Source of the DNA: Acidimicrobiaceae bacterium | GTDB lineage: Bacteria; Actinomycetota; Acidimicrobiia; Acidimicrobiales; UBA8190 | Direction of reading: 5' to 3' | Length of the DNA: 64,000 bases | Assembly: GCA_003151955.1 (NCBI GenBank) | Contig: PLZB01000004.1 | Span: forward strand, 146-64,145 | Part shown: positions 33,627 to 41,760 of the stretch, in pieces | Layout: every line of letters starts with the position of its first letter | Numbering within the stretch: position 1 is the first letter of the stretch | Notes under the pieces: model-generated | What the model was told of the DNA's origin: nothing | Database searches by the model: none | The model's input: only the letters and a program-made list of their open reading frames with translations | Made by a program: the position numbers and the translations under genes

Positions 33627-34621
33627 GCGGGGCTCCCCTCAGAGCCGGCGTCGTCGGACTGGGGATGATGGGCCGGAACCACGTCAGGGTCCTCCGGTCC
33701 CTCGACGGGGTCGAGCTCGTGGGCGCCGTCGACCCCCTGGGGGACGTCCACCACAGCGCCGCCGACCTCCCCCTCGCTCCCGGTCTCGACGCGCTCCTCG
33801 ACCTCGGTCTCGACCTTTGCGTGGTGGCCGTCCCCACCGACGCCCACGAGGAGGTCGCCCTCCGCCTGGCCGCCGCCGGCGTGACCACCATGATCGAGAA
33901 GCCCCTGGCCGGCGACGTCGGGGCCGGAGTCCGCCTGGTGGAGGCCTTCGCCGCCGCCGGCGTGACCGCCTGCGTCGGGCACATCGAAAGGTTCAACGCC
34001 GCCATCAAGTCGATGAAGGACCGGTTGGCGGCCGGAGCCCTCGGCGACGTCTACCAGGTCTCGACCAGCCGCCAGGGCCCCTTCCCGGGCCGGGTCAGCG
34101 ACGTCGGGGTGGTGAAGGACCTGGCCACCCACGACCTCGACCTCACCGCCTGGATCGCCGGGTCCCCCTACCGGTCGGTGGCGGCCCGGACGGCGATGCG
34201 GGCCGGCCGTCCCCATGAGGACCTCGTGGCCGTCGTGGGAACCCTGCGCGACGGCACCGTCACCAACCACCTGGTCAACTGGCTGAGTCCCGTGAAGGAG
34301 CGCCGGGTGGTCGTGACCGGGGCCAAGGGCTGCTTCTCGGCCGACACCCTGACCGCCGATCTCACCTTCTACGCCAACGGCCTCATGCCGGCCGAGTGGT
34401 CGGAGCTGTCCCGCTTCCGGGGGGTCTCCGAGGGGGACATGATCCGATACGCCCTCAGCAAGCCCGAGCCCCTCCTGGTCGAGCACCAGCAGTTCTGCGC
34501 CGCGGTCCGGGGCGAGCCTGCCACCGTCGTCACCCTCGCCGACGCCCTCCACACCCTCCGGGTGGCCGAGGCCGTGCTGGAGTCGGCCCGGACCGGCACC
34601 GTGGTGGACGTGCCCGGGTGA
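33623..34621 (+). CDS. WbpB-like Gfo/Idh/MocA-family UDP-sugar 3-dehydrogenase
   Basis: 332 residues. N-terminal NAD-binding domain GVVGLGMMGRNHVRVL and the MIEKPLAGD motif whose Lys is catalytic in this family; the substrate domain carries VGHIERFNAAI and DLATHDLDLTAW. It would oxidise C3 of UDP-GlcNAc-uronic acid, feeding the WbpE-like aminotransferase; in the known pathway WbpB recycles NADH using 2-oxoglutarate. GTG 33623 and stop overlap both neighbours by 4 bp. Confidence 0.87.
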   Translation: MSGAPLRAGVVGLGMMGRNHVRVLRSLDGVELVGAVDPLGDVHHSAADLPLAPGLDALLDLGLDLCVVAVPTDAHEEVALRLAAAGVTTMIEKPLAGDVGAGVRLVEAFAAAGVTACVGHIERFNAAIKSMKDRLAAGALGDVYQVSTSRQGPFPGRVSDVGVVKDLATHDLDLTAWIAGSPYRSVAARTAMRAGRPHEDLVAVVGTLRDGTVTNHLVNWLSPVKERRVVVTGAKGCFSADTLTADLTFYANGLMPAEWSELSRFRGVSEGDMIRYALSKPEPLLVEHQQFCAAVRGEPATVVTLADALHTLRVAEAVLESARTGTVVDVPG

Positions 34622-35937
34622 CGATCTGCGTCATCGGGCTCGGCAAGATCGGCCTCCCCCTGGCCGTCCAGATCGCCGGCCGCGGCCAGCCGGTCATCGG
34701 GGTCGACATCGACGCCGGCGTGGTCGCCGACGTCTCGGCGGGCCGGGAGCCCTTCCCGGGCGAGCTCGAGCTGGCCGACCGTCTCGGGGCCGTGGTGACC
34801 TCGGGACGGCTCACAGCCACCACCGACACCGCCGCCGCCGTCGGCGTCAGCAACGTCGTCGTCGTCGTCGTCCCCCTGGTCGTGGCCGAGGACCTCACCC
34901 CCGACTTCGCCGCCCTCGACGCCGCCACCGGGGCCATCGGCCCCTCGCTGCGGCCCGGAACCCTCGTCTCCTACGAGACCACCCTTCCCGTCCACACCAC
35001 CCGCCACCGGTTCACCCCGATGCTCGAAGCCGGCTCCGGACTCACCGTCGGCACCGACCTCTTCGTCTGCCACAGCCCCGAACGGGTCTCCTCGGGCCGG
35101 ATCTTCGGCGACCTCCGTCGCTATCCCAAGCTCGTCGGCGCCGTCGACGCGGAGAGCGCCCGCCGGGCCGTCGCCTTCTACGAGGCGGTCCTCGAGTTCG
35201 ACGACCGCCCCGACCTCGACCGTCCGAACGGGGTCTGGGACCTGGGTGGGGCCGAAGAGGCCGAGCTGGCCAAATTGGCCGAGACCACCTACCGCAACCT
35301 CAATATCGCCTTCGCCAACGAGCTCGCCGTCTACGCCGACCGGATCGGGATCGACCTGCGGGCCGTGATCGACGCCAGCAACAGCCAGCCCTACAGCCGG
35401 ATCCACCAACCCGGTGTCGCCGTCGGCGGGCACTGCATCCCGGTCTACCCCCACTTCCTCCTGTCCGGCTTCCCGGACGCCACCCTGGTGCAGGCCGGCC
35501 TGGATGTGAACGCCGCCATGCCGGCCTACGCCGTGGCCCTCCTCGACGACCTCCTCGGCGGGCTCGACGGGGCCCGGGTGGCCGTCCTCGGGGCCGCCTA
35601 CCGGGGCGGCGTCAAGGAGACGGCCTTCTCCGGGGTCTTCCCCCTCGTGACCCTCCTCCGGGCTGCCGGAGCCGACGTGACGGTCCACGACCCCCTCTTC
35701 TCCGACGGGGAGCTCGATGCCCTCGGGCTCCCCCCCCTCGGCCCCGGAGCACCCTGCGACGGGGCCGTCATCCAGGCCGACCACGCCGAGTACCGGGACT
35801 GGGCCCCGGACCGGCTCCCGGGCATCCGGGGCCTCGTCGACGGCCGGGGCCTGGTGGACCCCTCGGCCTGGCCCGGGGTGGCCGTCCGCCGGATCGGCGA
35901 CGGCGGACCCTCCTCCGGGGACGGTGCTACGAGATGA
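34618..35937 (+). CDS. WbpA/WecC-like UDP-N-acetylhexosamine 6-dehydrogenase
   Basis: 439 residues. UDP-glucose/GDP-mannose dehydrogenase family: CVIGLGKIGLPLAVQ (NAD), SYETTLPVHTT, CHSPERVSSG, KLAETTYRNLNIAFANEL, and the catalytic Cys273 in GGHCIPVYPH. It would oxidise UDP-GlcNAc (or UDP-ManNAc) to the uronic acid, the first reaction of the pathway completed by the three upstream genes. GTG 34618 overlaps the WbpB-like stop by 4 bp. Its end overlaps the convergent PIG-L gene by 11 bp. Confidence 0.88.
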   Translation: MTICVIGLGKIGLPLAVQIAGRGQPVIGVDIDAGVVADVSAGREPFPGELELADRLGAVVTSGRLTATTDTAAAVGVSNVVVVVVPLVVAEDLTPDFAALDAATGAIGPSLRPGTLVSYETTLPVHTTRHRFTPMLEAGSGLTVGTDLFVCHSPERVSSGRIFGDLRRYPKLVGAVDAESARRAVAFYEAVLEFDDRPDLDRPNGVWDLGGAEEAELAKLAETTYRNLNIAFANELAVYADRIGIDLRAVIDASNSQPYSRIHQPGVAVGGHCIPVYPHFLLSGFPDATLVQAGLDVNAAMPAYAVALLDDLLGGLDGARVAVLGAAYRGGVKETAFSGVFPLVTLLRAAGADVTVHDPLFSDGELDALGLPPLGPGAPCDGAVIQADHAEYRDWAPDRLPGIRGLVDGRGLVDPSAWPGVAVRRIGDGGPSSGDGATR

Positions 35938-36556
35938 CCCAGCGGATGACTTCGAAGGCCTCGGCGTAGCGCTGGCCGATCTGGGTGCCCCGGGTCAGCA
36001 GGAGGGCCCGGACGAACTCCTCCGACGCGTAGGACCGGTGCTGCTGGGACTCGTAGCAGGCCAGGGCCCGGATCTTCCGCTCGGCGCACTCCTCGTCGAC
36101 GGCCACGAAGCAGCTGGTCCGGAAGTCGAGATTGTTCCAGGGGATCTCGTAGCCCAGCATGGTCTGGCGCTTGAAGGCCCGGAACCCCTCGGCGGCGATG
36201 GTGGCATGGTCCTGGTGGGTGTCGTTGGCGCTCGGGAGGAGGACCACGTCCGGCTTGATCTCCTGGTTCAGCGCCACCATCCGCTCCAGGATCTCCTGGC
36301 GGAACCTCGGGAAGGTCCGGACCTCGAAGTCGAAGATGGAGAGCTGCTCGAGGGGGATCCCGAGCTCCACCACCGCCGCCCTGACCTCGGTCCGGAGGAT
36401 GTCGGAGGGAAGGTGGGGGAGGACCGACTGCTCGGCGGCGGAGAAGGCGGCGTAGTGGACCTCGTCCCCGTCCCGGCAGAACCGGGCGATGGTCCCCCCA
36501 CAGCCGAACTCCCCGTCGTCGGTGTGTGGCGCGAGGACGAGGACGGTCCGACCCAT
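35927..36556 (-). CDS. PIG-L/LmbE-family deacetylase
   Basis: 209 residues. Zinc-dependent N-acetylglucosaminyl deacetylase-like family: the first metal motif reads VLAPHTDDGEFGCGG (His11, Asp14; HPDDE in most members, here HTDDGE) and the second THQDH. It likely removes an acetyl group from a sugar or lipid-linked sugar in this locus. ATG 36556 is preceded by TAGGCT at a leaderless distance. The 3' end overlaps the convergent dehydrogenase gene by 11 bp. Confidence 0.85.
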   Translation of the reverse strand: MGRTVLVLAPHTDDGEFGCGGTIARFCRDGDEVHYAAFSAAEQSVLPHLPSDILRTEVRAAVVELGIPLEQLSIFDFEVRTFPRFRQEILERMVALNQEIKPDVVLLPSANDTHQDHATIAAEGFRAFKRQTMLGYEIPWNNLDFRTSCFVAVDEECAERKIRALACYESQQHRSYASEEFVRALLLTRGTQIGQRYAEAFEVIRWVIS

Positions 36557-36563
36557 CCGGTGG

Positions 36564-36569
36564 AGCCTA
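36564..36569 (-). promoter_or_regulatory. -10 box (TAGGCT), leaderless
   Basis: TAGGCT on the minus strand, 7 nt, then ATG 36556 of the PIG-L-family gene. Confidence 0.45.
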
Positions 36570-36620
36570 CTAGTGGGCCCCTCCGGCCCCAGGCCAAGAG
36601 CCCTGGGGCAAGATGACGGG

Positions 36621-37658
36621 ATGGGCGAGCAGACCGGGGGGGACGACCTGACCGACGTCACCGTCAGCGTCGTCGTCCCCATGCGCAACGAGGCGAAGGA
36701 CATCGGCGCCTGCCTGGCCGGCTTCGAGGCCCAGACCTGGCCCCTCGACCGCCTCGACCTCGTCGTCGTCGACGGCGCCTCCGACGACGGGAGCCGCCGG
36801 ATCGTCGAGGACCTGACCGCCACCCGCCCCTGGATCCGGATCGTCGACAACCCCGCCCTCCGGGCCTCGGCCGCCTTCAACCGGGGCATCGCCGCCACCA
36901 CCGGGGAGGTCGTCTGCCTGTTCTCCTCCCACGGCGTCCCCGATCCCGACTACCTGGCCAACTCCGTCGAGACCCTCCGCCGGAGCCGGGCGGCCGGGGT
37001 GGGCGGACCCATCCGGATCGACGGGTGGGACCCGAGGTCTCGGGCCGTCGGCCTGGCCCTGGCCTCCCCGTTCGGTATGGCCTCACCTTTCCGGTACTCG
37101 ACCACCGTCACCGAGGTCGACACCATCGGCCATCCGGCCTACCTCCGCTCGACCGTCGACGCCGTCGGCCCCTTCGACGAGAGCCTCGAACGGAACTCCG
37201 ACTACGAGTACAACTGGCGGATCCGGGCCCAGGGGATGCGCCTCGTCTTCGACTCCGCCATCGGATCCTCCTACGCCCCGCGTCCCGGGATCGCGGCCCT
37301 GGCCCGGCAATTCTGGGCCTACGGCCGCTGGAAGGCCGAGGTGGTCAGGCGCCACCCCGCCTCGGTCCGGCCCCGCCAGCTCGTCCCCCCCGCCTTCGTG
37401 GCCTGGCTCCTCCTCACACCGGTCCTCCTCCTCCAGCGGCCCACCCGGCGGCTCCTCCTCCTCTCCCTCGGGCTCTATGCCGCCGGGGTGGCCGGCTCGG
37501 TGCTCCACGCCCGGCGCACGGACCCCCGGCACCCCGTGGACCTGGCCGCACTCGTGGCCGCCTTCCCGACCATGCACCTGAGCTGGGGTGCCGGCTTCCT
37601 GGTCTCGCTCCTGGCCCCACCGGCCCCGACGCCCGGTCCCGATCGGCCCACCGACTGA
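36621..37658 (+). CDS. Membrane-anchored family 2 glycosyltransferase
   Basis: 345 residues. GT-A start VSVVVPMRNEAKDI, LVVVDGASDDGS, and a catalytic DYEYNWRIRAQG region that resembles the ED-type base plus RxxQG of family 2 enzymes. The C-terminus has two to three hydrophobic helices (PPAFVAWLLLTPVLLL and following) that would anchor it to the inner face of the membrane. It resembles succinoglycan/ExoA-type transferases. ATG 36621 gives a short Asp/Gly-rich leader before the first strand. The asnB-like gene follows 34 bp later. Confidence 0.84.
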   Translation: MGEQTGGDDLTDVTVSVVVPMRNEAKDIGACLAGFEAQTWPLDRLDLVVVDGASDDGSRRIVEDLTATRPWIRIVDNPALRASAAFNRGIAATTGEVVCLFSSHGVPDPDYLANSVETLRRSRAAGVGGPIRIDGWDPRSRAVGLALASPFGMASPFRYSTTVTEVDTIGHPAYLRSTVDAVGPFDESLERNSDYEYNWRIRAQGMRLVFDSAIGSSYAPRPGIAALARQFWAYGRWKAEVVRRHPASVRPRQLVPPAFVAWLLLTPVLLLQRPTRRLLLLSLGLYAAGVAGSVLHARRTDPRHPVDLAALVAAFPTMHLSWGAGFLVSLLAPPAPTPGPDRPTD

Positions 37659-37679
37659 CCTGCCCCCGACGCGGCTCGG

Positions 37680-37685
37680 TACACT
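37680..37685 (+). promoter_or_regulatory. -10 box (TACACT), leaderless
   Basis: TACACT, 7 nt, then ATG 37693 of the asparagine-synthase-like gene. Confidence 0.5.
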
Positions 37686-37692
37686 GGCGGCA

Positions 37693-39543
37693 ATGTGCGG
37701 CATCGTCGGCGCCGTCGGCCCGGCGAGCCCGGAGCGGAGAGCGGCGCTGGACCGGGCTGTCACCGCCCTCCACCATCGGGGCCCGGACGGCTCGGGGACC
37801 TGGCTGGGGGAGTTCGCCGACCTGGGCCACACCCGACTCGCCATCCTCGACACCTCGGCTGCCGCCGCCCAGCCCATGGTCGACCCGGAGTCGGGCTGCG
37901 TCCTGGTCGTGAACGGCGAGATCTACAACTTCGTCGAGCTCCGGCGCGAGCTCGAGGCCAAGGGGCACAGCTTCCGGAGCAGCGGTGACTCCGAGGTCCT
38001 CCTCCGGTCCTACCTCGAATGGGGGGAGGCCTGCCTCGAACGGCTCAACGGGATGTTCGCCTTCGCCCTGGCCGACCCCCGCCGGCAGGCCGTCCTCATC
38101 GCCCGGGACCGCTTCGGGGAGAAGCCCCTCCACCTGGCCCGGCACAACGGATCGGTCTGGTTCGCCTCCGAGGTCAAGGCCCTCCTGGCCGCCGGCGTGG
38201 TCCGGCCCCGATCCAACGAGCGGTACCTCTTCGGCTTCCTCGCCACCGGCGACCTGGGCCACCCCACCGAGACCGCCTTCGCCGACGTCGACCAGCTCCG
38301 GGCCGGCCACGCCGGGTGGATCGACCCCTCGGGCCGGCTGGAGACCTGGTCCTGGTGGGAGGTCCCCGGGGCCGAGGCCGCCGCCGAAGCCCGTCGGGAC
38401 GCCGGGACCGGCTCCCTGGAGCACCTCGGCCAGCTCCTCGACGACGCCGTCGCCATCCGGCTCCGCAGCGACGTCCCCGTCGGGACCTCCCTCAGCGGGG
38501 GCATCGACTCGACCCTGGTCCTCTCCGCCGTCCGGGCCCGGCGCCCCGACGGCGAGATCCACGCCTTCACCGCCGGCTTCCCCGGCTCCCCCCTCGACGA
38601 GCTGCCCACCGCCACGGCCACGGCGGCGCGCCTCGGGATCCAGCTCCATGCCGTCCCGCTCGGTGCCGAGGACCTCGTCCCCGCCGTCGACGCCCTCCAC
38701 CGGGCCCATGAGACGCCGACCGAGACGCCGTCGGTCTTCGCCCAGTACCGGGTCATGCAGGCCGCCTTCGATGCCGGGATCACCGTCCTCCTCGACGGCC
38801 AGGGCGGCGACGAGACCTGGGCCGGTTACCCCAAGTACGCCGCCATCGCCCTCACCGACGAGCTGGTCCACGGCCAGCTGGCCCGGGCCGTCCGCCGGGA
38901 GCGGGCCTGGCGGGCTACCCAGGGGGTGACGCTGCGGCCGGCGGTGTCCCGGTACCTGGGGCTCATCGGCGGACCGCCGGTGCGACGGGCCCTCACCACC
39001 GCCTTCCGATTCGGCCCCCGGTGGCTCTCCGACTCCTACCGGCGCCGGCACTGGCACTTCGACCCTGTCGACGGCGTCGACCTCCCCGCCGCCCGGTTCG
39101 GATCGATGGCCGTCGACGCCCAGCGCCGGGACCTCGACCGGGTCATGCTCCCCCGGCTCCTCCGGGTGGCCGACCGGAATTCGATGGCCTGGTCCCGGGA
39201 GGTCCGGCTCCCCTACCTCGACCACCGCCTGGTCGAGCTGGGCCTGGCCTGGCCCCTGGCCGGGAAGCTCGACGGTGGATGGACCAAGGAGCCCCTCCGC
39301 CGGCTCCTCGACGGGCGGGGCGCCACCGACGTGGCCCGGAAGGTCGGCAAGCTGGCGTTCATGCCCCCGACGGCCCAGTGGTTGACCCATCCCGACCTCG
39401 AGGAGCGCGGCCGGAGCGCATGGCACCGACTCCACCGGGCCGGCTTCCTGGCCTCCCCCGACCCGGTCCCCTCCGTCCTGGCCCGGTGGCGGGTCCTCTC
39501 CCTCGTCACCTGGGCCGACGTCTTCGGGGTCCCCCTTCCCTGA
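37693..39543 (+). CDS. asnB: Asparagine synthase (glutamine-hydrolysing)-like amidotransferase
   Basis: 616 residues, full length. N-terminal class II glutaminase with Cys2 as nucleophile (MCGIVGAVG), HRGPDGSG and NGEIYNF; C-terminal ATP-pyrophosphatase domain with SLSGGIDS at 267-273 and LLDGQGGDETWAGYPKY. Enzymes of this type make asparagine, but members inside O-antigen clusters (WbpS-like) are thought to amidate uronic acid sugars. The wbpD-E-B-A-like genes next door make such a uronic acid, so a glycan role is plausible; free asparagine synthesis cannot be excluded. Confidence 0.88.
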   Translation: MCGIVGAVGPASPERRAALDRAVTALHHRGPDGSGTWLGEFADLGHTRLAILDTSAAAAQPMVDPESGCVLVVNGEIYNFVELRRELEAKGHSFRSSGDSEVLLRSYLEWGEACLERLNGMFAFALADPRRQAVLIARDRFGEKPLHLARHNGSVWFASEVKALLAAGVVRPRSNERYLFGFLATGDLGHPTETAFADVDQLRAGHAGWIDPSGRLETWSWWEVPGAEAAAEARRDAGTGSLEHLGQLLDDAVAIRLRSDVPVGTSLSGGIDSTLVLSAVRARRPDGEIHAFTAGFPGSPLDELPTATATAARLGIQLHAVPLGAEDLVPAVDALHRAHETPTETPSVFAQYRVMQAAFDAGITVLLDGQGGDETWAGYPKYAAIALTDELVHGQLARAVRRERAWRATQGVTLRPAVSRYLGLIGGPPVRRALTTAFRFGPRWLSDSYRRRHWHFDPVDGVDLPAARFGSMAVDAQRRDLDRVMLPRLLRVADRNSMAWSREVRLPYLDHRLVELGLAWPLAGKLDGGWTKEPLRRLLDGRGATDVARKVGKLAFMPPTAQWLTHPDLEERGRSAWHRLHRAGFLASPDPVPSVLARWRVLSLVTWADVFGVPLP

Positions 39544-39591
39544 GGCCGAGCGAATAGCCTGGCAGTCCACCGCCCGCCTCCTGGGGAGCCC

Positions 39592-40548
39592 ATGCCCGCA
39601 GTCCCGCTCGACCGTCTCCTCGAAGATCTCGGACCGGTGGTGCTCGCCGTCGTGGGGAGCCGGGACCGGCTGGTCACCCACCCGGCCTCCCTCTCCTCGG
39701 CCGGTCCCGGGAGCATCACCTTCTCGACCGCATCGGGGACCACCCTGGCCGACACGGTCCGGGCGTCGACGGCCGAAGCCGTCATCTGCCGGTCCGACCC
39801 CCTTCTGGAGACACCGGACCCGTTCCCGGCCACCGCCGTCCTCGTCGAGGAGCCCCGCCTCACCTTCCTCCGGGTCGTGGCCGACCACTTCACCGCCCCC
39901 GTCGACTGGTCCGTCCACCCCAGCGCCGTCATCCACCCCGAGGCGGAGCTCGACCTCCCGGTGTCCATCGGGCCCCATGTCGTGGTCGGCCGCTGCCGGA
40001 TCGGCGCCGGGTCGATCCTCCACCCCCAGGTCGTCCTCTACGACGGGACCCGGCTGGGCCGCAACGTCGTGGTCCACGCCGGGACGGTCATCGGCGCCGA
40101 CGGCTTCGGCTACGAGCGCGACGGGTCCGGCCGGCTGGAGAAGTTCCCCCACCTGGGTGGTGTCCTCATCGAGGACGACGTCGAGATCGGCTCGAACACC
40201 AGCATCGACCGGGGCACCCTCGACGACACCGTCATCAGGCGGGGAGCCAGGATCGACAACCAGGTCCACATCGCCCACAACGTCTCGGTGGGCGAGGATG
40301 CCGCTGTCATCGCCCAGGCCATGGTCGGGGGAAGCACCCTCCTGGGGGACCGGTCCTGGATCGCCCCCTCCGCCTGCCTCCGCCAGAAGCTCGTGATCGG
40401 GGCTGACGCCACCGTCGGCCTCGGCGCCGTCGTCGTCGGCGACGTCCCCCCTGGGGTCACCGTCCTGGGCTCCCCCGCCATCGACCTCGACGCCTTCCGG
40501 GCCCGCCAGGACCTCCTGAAGCACCTCGCCGCCGGGTCACCCCCGTAG
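39592..40548 (+). CDS. LpxD-like acyltransferase (left-handed beta-helix)
   Basis: 318 residues. The C-terminal two-thirds is strongly LpxD-like: [42 protein letters not shown] and [13 protein letters not shown], where His229 aligns with the LpxD catalytic His. LpxD N-acylates UDP-3-O-acylglucosamine in Gram-negative lipid A synthesis. The N-terminal ~100 residues resemble the LpxD uridine-binding domain but are weaker. No lpxA or lpxC is visible here, so it may acylate an amino sugar of the surface glycan. ATG 39592 follows GGGGAG closely. It converges with the steroid operon. Confidence 0.8.
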   Translation: MPAVPLDRLLEDLGPVVLAVVGSRDRLVTHPASLSSAGPGSITFSTASGTTLADTVRASTAEAVICRSDPLLETPDPFPATAVLVEEPRLTFLRVVADHFTAPVDWSVHPSAVIHPEAELDLPVSIGPHVVVGRCRIGAGSILHPQVVLYDGTRLGRNVVVHAGTVIGADGFGYERDGSGRLEKFPHLGGVLIEDDVEIGSNTSIDRGTLDDTVIRRGARIDNQVHIAHNVSVGEDAAVIAQAMVGGSTLLGDRSWIAPSACLRQKLVIGADATVGLGAVVVGDVPPGVTVLGSPAIDLDAFRARQDLLKHLAAGSPP

Positions 40549-40561
40549 CGCTCGAGCCGTC

Positions 40562-41746
40562 CTAGCGGTCCACCCCCAGGATGAGCCCGCTGGTGGGGAC
40601 CCCGGTTCCGGCCGTGACGAGGACGTGCTCGGTGCCGGGGACCTGGTTGACGGCGGTGCCCCGGACCTGGCGGACGGCCTCGGCGATCCCGTTCATCCCG
40701 TGGAGGTAGCCCTCGCCGAGCTGGCCCCCGTGGGTGTTCACGGGGAGGGTCCCGCCGATCTCGATGTTCCCGTCGGCCAGGAAGTCCTTGGCCTCCCCCC
40801 GGCCGCAGAAGCCGAGCTCCTCGAGCTGGCAGAGGACGAAGGGGGTGAAGTGGTCGTAGAGGACGGCGCTCTGGACGTCGGCGGGGCCGAGGCCGGAGGT
40901 GCCCCAGAGCTGGCGGCCGACCACCCCCATCTCGGGGAGGCCGCCCATGTCGTCGCGGTAGTAGGAGGTCATCATGTGCTGCTGGTTCCCGGCCCCCTGG
41001 GCCGCGGCCCGGATGACGGCGGGGGGCCGGGGGAGGCTCCGGGCCCGGTCCAGGGAGGTCACGACCAGGGCCTGGCCCCCGTCGGTCTCCTGGCAGCAGT
41101 CGAGGAGGTGGAGGGGCTCGACGATCCAGCGGGAGGCCTGGTGGTCCTCCAGGGTGATGGGCTGGCCGTAGAACCAGGCCGCCGGGTTGGTGGCGGCGTG
41201 GCGACGGTCGGCCACGGAGACCCGGCCGAAGTCCTCGGAGGTGGCCCCGGAGAGGTGCATATAGCGGCGGGCGAACATGGCCACCCAGCTGGCCGGGGTG
41301 AGGAGCCCGTGGGGCGAGTTCCAGGCCATGGCGGCGTTCTCGGCGTTGGCCACCGGCGGCCGGTCCTGGACGCCGGTCCCGAACCGGTAGCCGGACCGCT
41401 CGTTGAAGGCCCGGTAGCAGACCACCACCTCGGCCGTCCCCGTGGCGACGGCCATTGCCGCCTGGTGGACGGTGGCGCAGGCCGCCCCCCCGCCGTAGTG
41501 GATCCGGCTGAAGAAGGAGAGCTCCCCCATCCCGAGGGCCCGGGCCACGTCGATCTCGGGGTTCGTGTCCTGGGAGAAGGTGCAGAGGCCGTCGACTTCG
41601 TCCGGCTCGATTCCGGCGTCGGCCAGGGCGGCGGCCACGGCCTCGACGGCCAGGCGGAGCTCGCTGCGGCCCGAGGCCTTCGAGAACTCGGTGGCCCCGA
41701 TCCCGCAGATGGCGGTCGTTCCGGCGAAGCTCCGCTCGAAGCCCAC
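40562..41746 (-). CDS. ltp2: Ltp2-like steroid side-chain aldolase (SCP2-thiolase fold), first paralog
   Basis: 394 residues. Thiolase-like lipid-transfer protein closely resembling mycobacterial Ltp2, which with the ChsH2 DUF35 domain performs the retro-aldol cleavage of the 17-hydroxy steroid-propionyl-CoA to release propionyl-CoA. Shared stretches: ATEFSKxSGRSELRLA, HYGGGAACATV (Cys90), AFNERSGxRFG, LLDCCQETDG, VLYDHFTPF (His299), LPVNTHGGQLGE (His339) and TAGTGVPTSGLI. Last gene of the igr-like operon, 14 bp after its tandem paralog. It keeps all the signature residues and is the better candidate for the working enzyme. Confidence 0.88.
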   Translation of the reverse strand: MGFERSFAGTTAICGIGATEFSKASGRSELRLAVEAVAAALADAGIEPDEVDGLCTFSQDTNPEIDVARALGMGELSFFSRIHYGGGAACATVHQAAMAVATGTAEVVVCYRAFNERSGYRFGTGVQDRPPVANAENAAMAWNSPHGLLTPASWVAMFARRYMHLSGATSEDFGRVSVADRRHAATNPAAWFYGQPITLEDHQASRWIVEPLHLLDCCQETDGGQALVVTSLDRARSLPRPPAVIRAAAQGAGNQQHMMTSYYRDDMGGLPEMGVVGRQLWGTSGLGPADVQSAVLYDHFTPFVLCQLEELGFCGRGEAKDFLADGNIEIGGTLPVNTHGGQLGEGYLHGMNGIAEAVRQVRGTAVNQVPGTEHVLVTAGTGVPTSGLILGVDR

Positions 41747-41760
41747 GTCCGGCCGGCCCG

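Noticed and set aside
37414-40524. A 1036-codon open frame on the minus strand
   Set aside because: It is antisense to the glycosyltransferase, asparagine-synthase-like and LpxD-like genes, which have full domain signatures; its product is low-complexity Gly/Asp/Pro-rich. High GC keeps antisense frames open.
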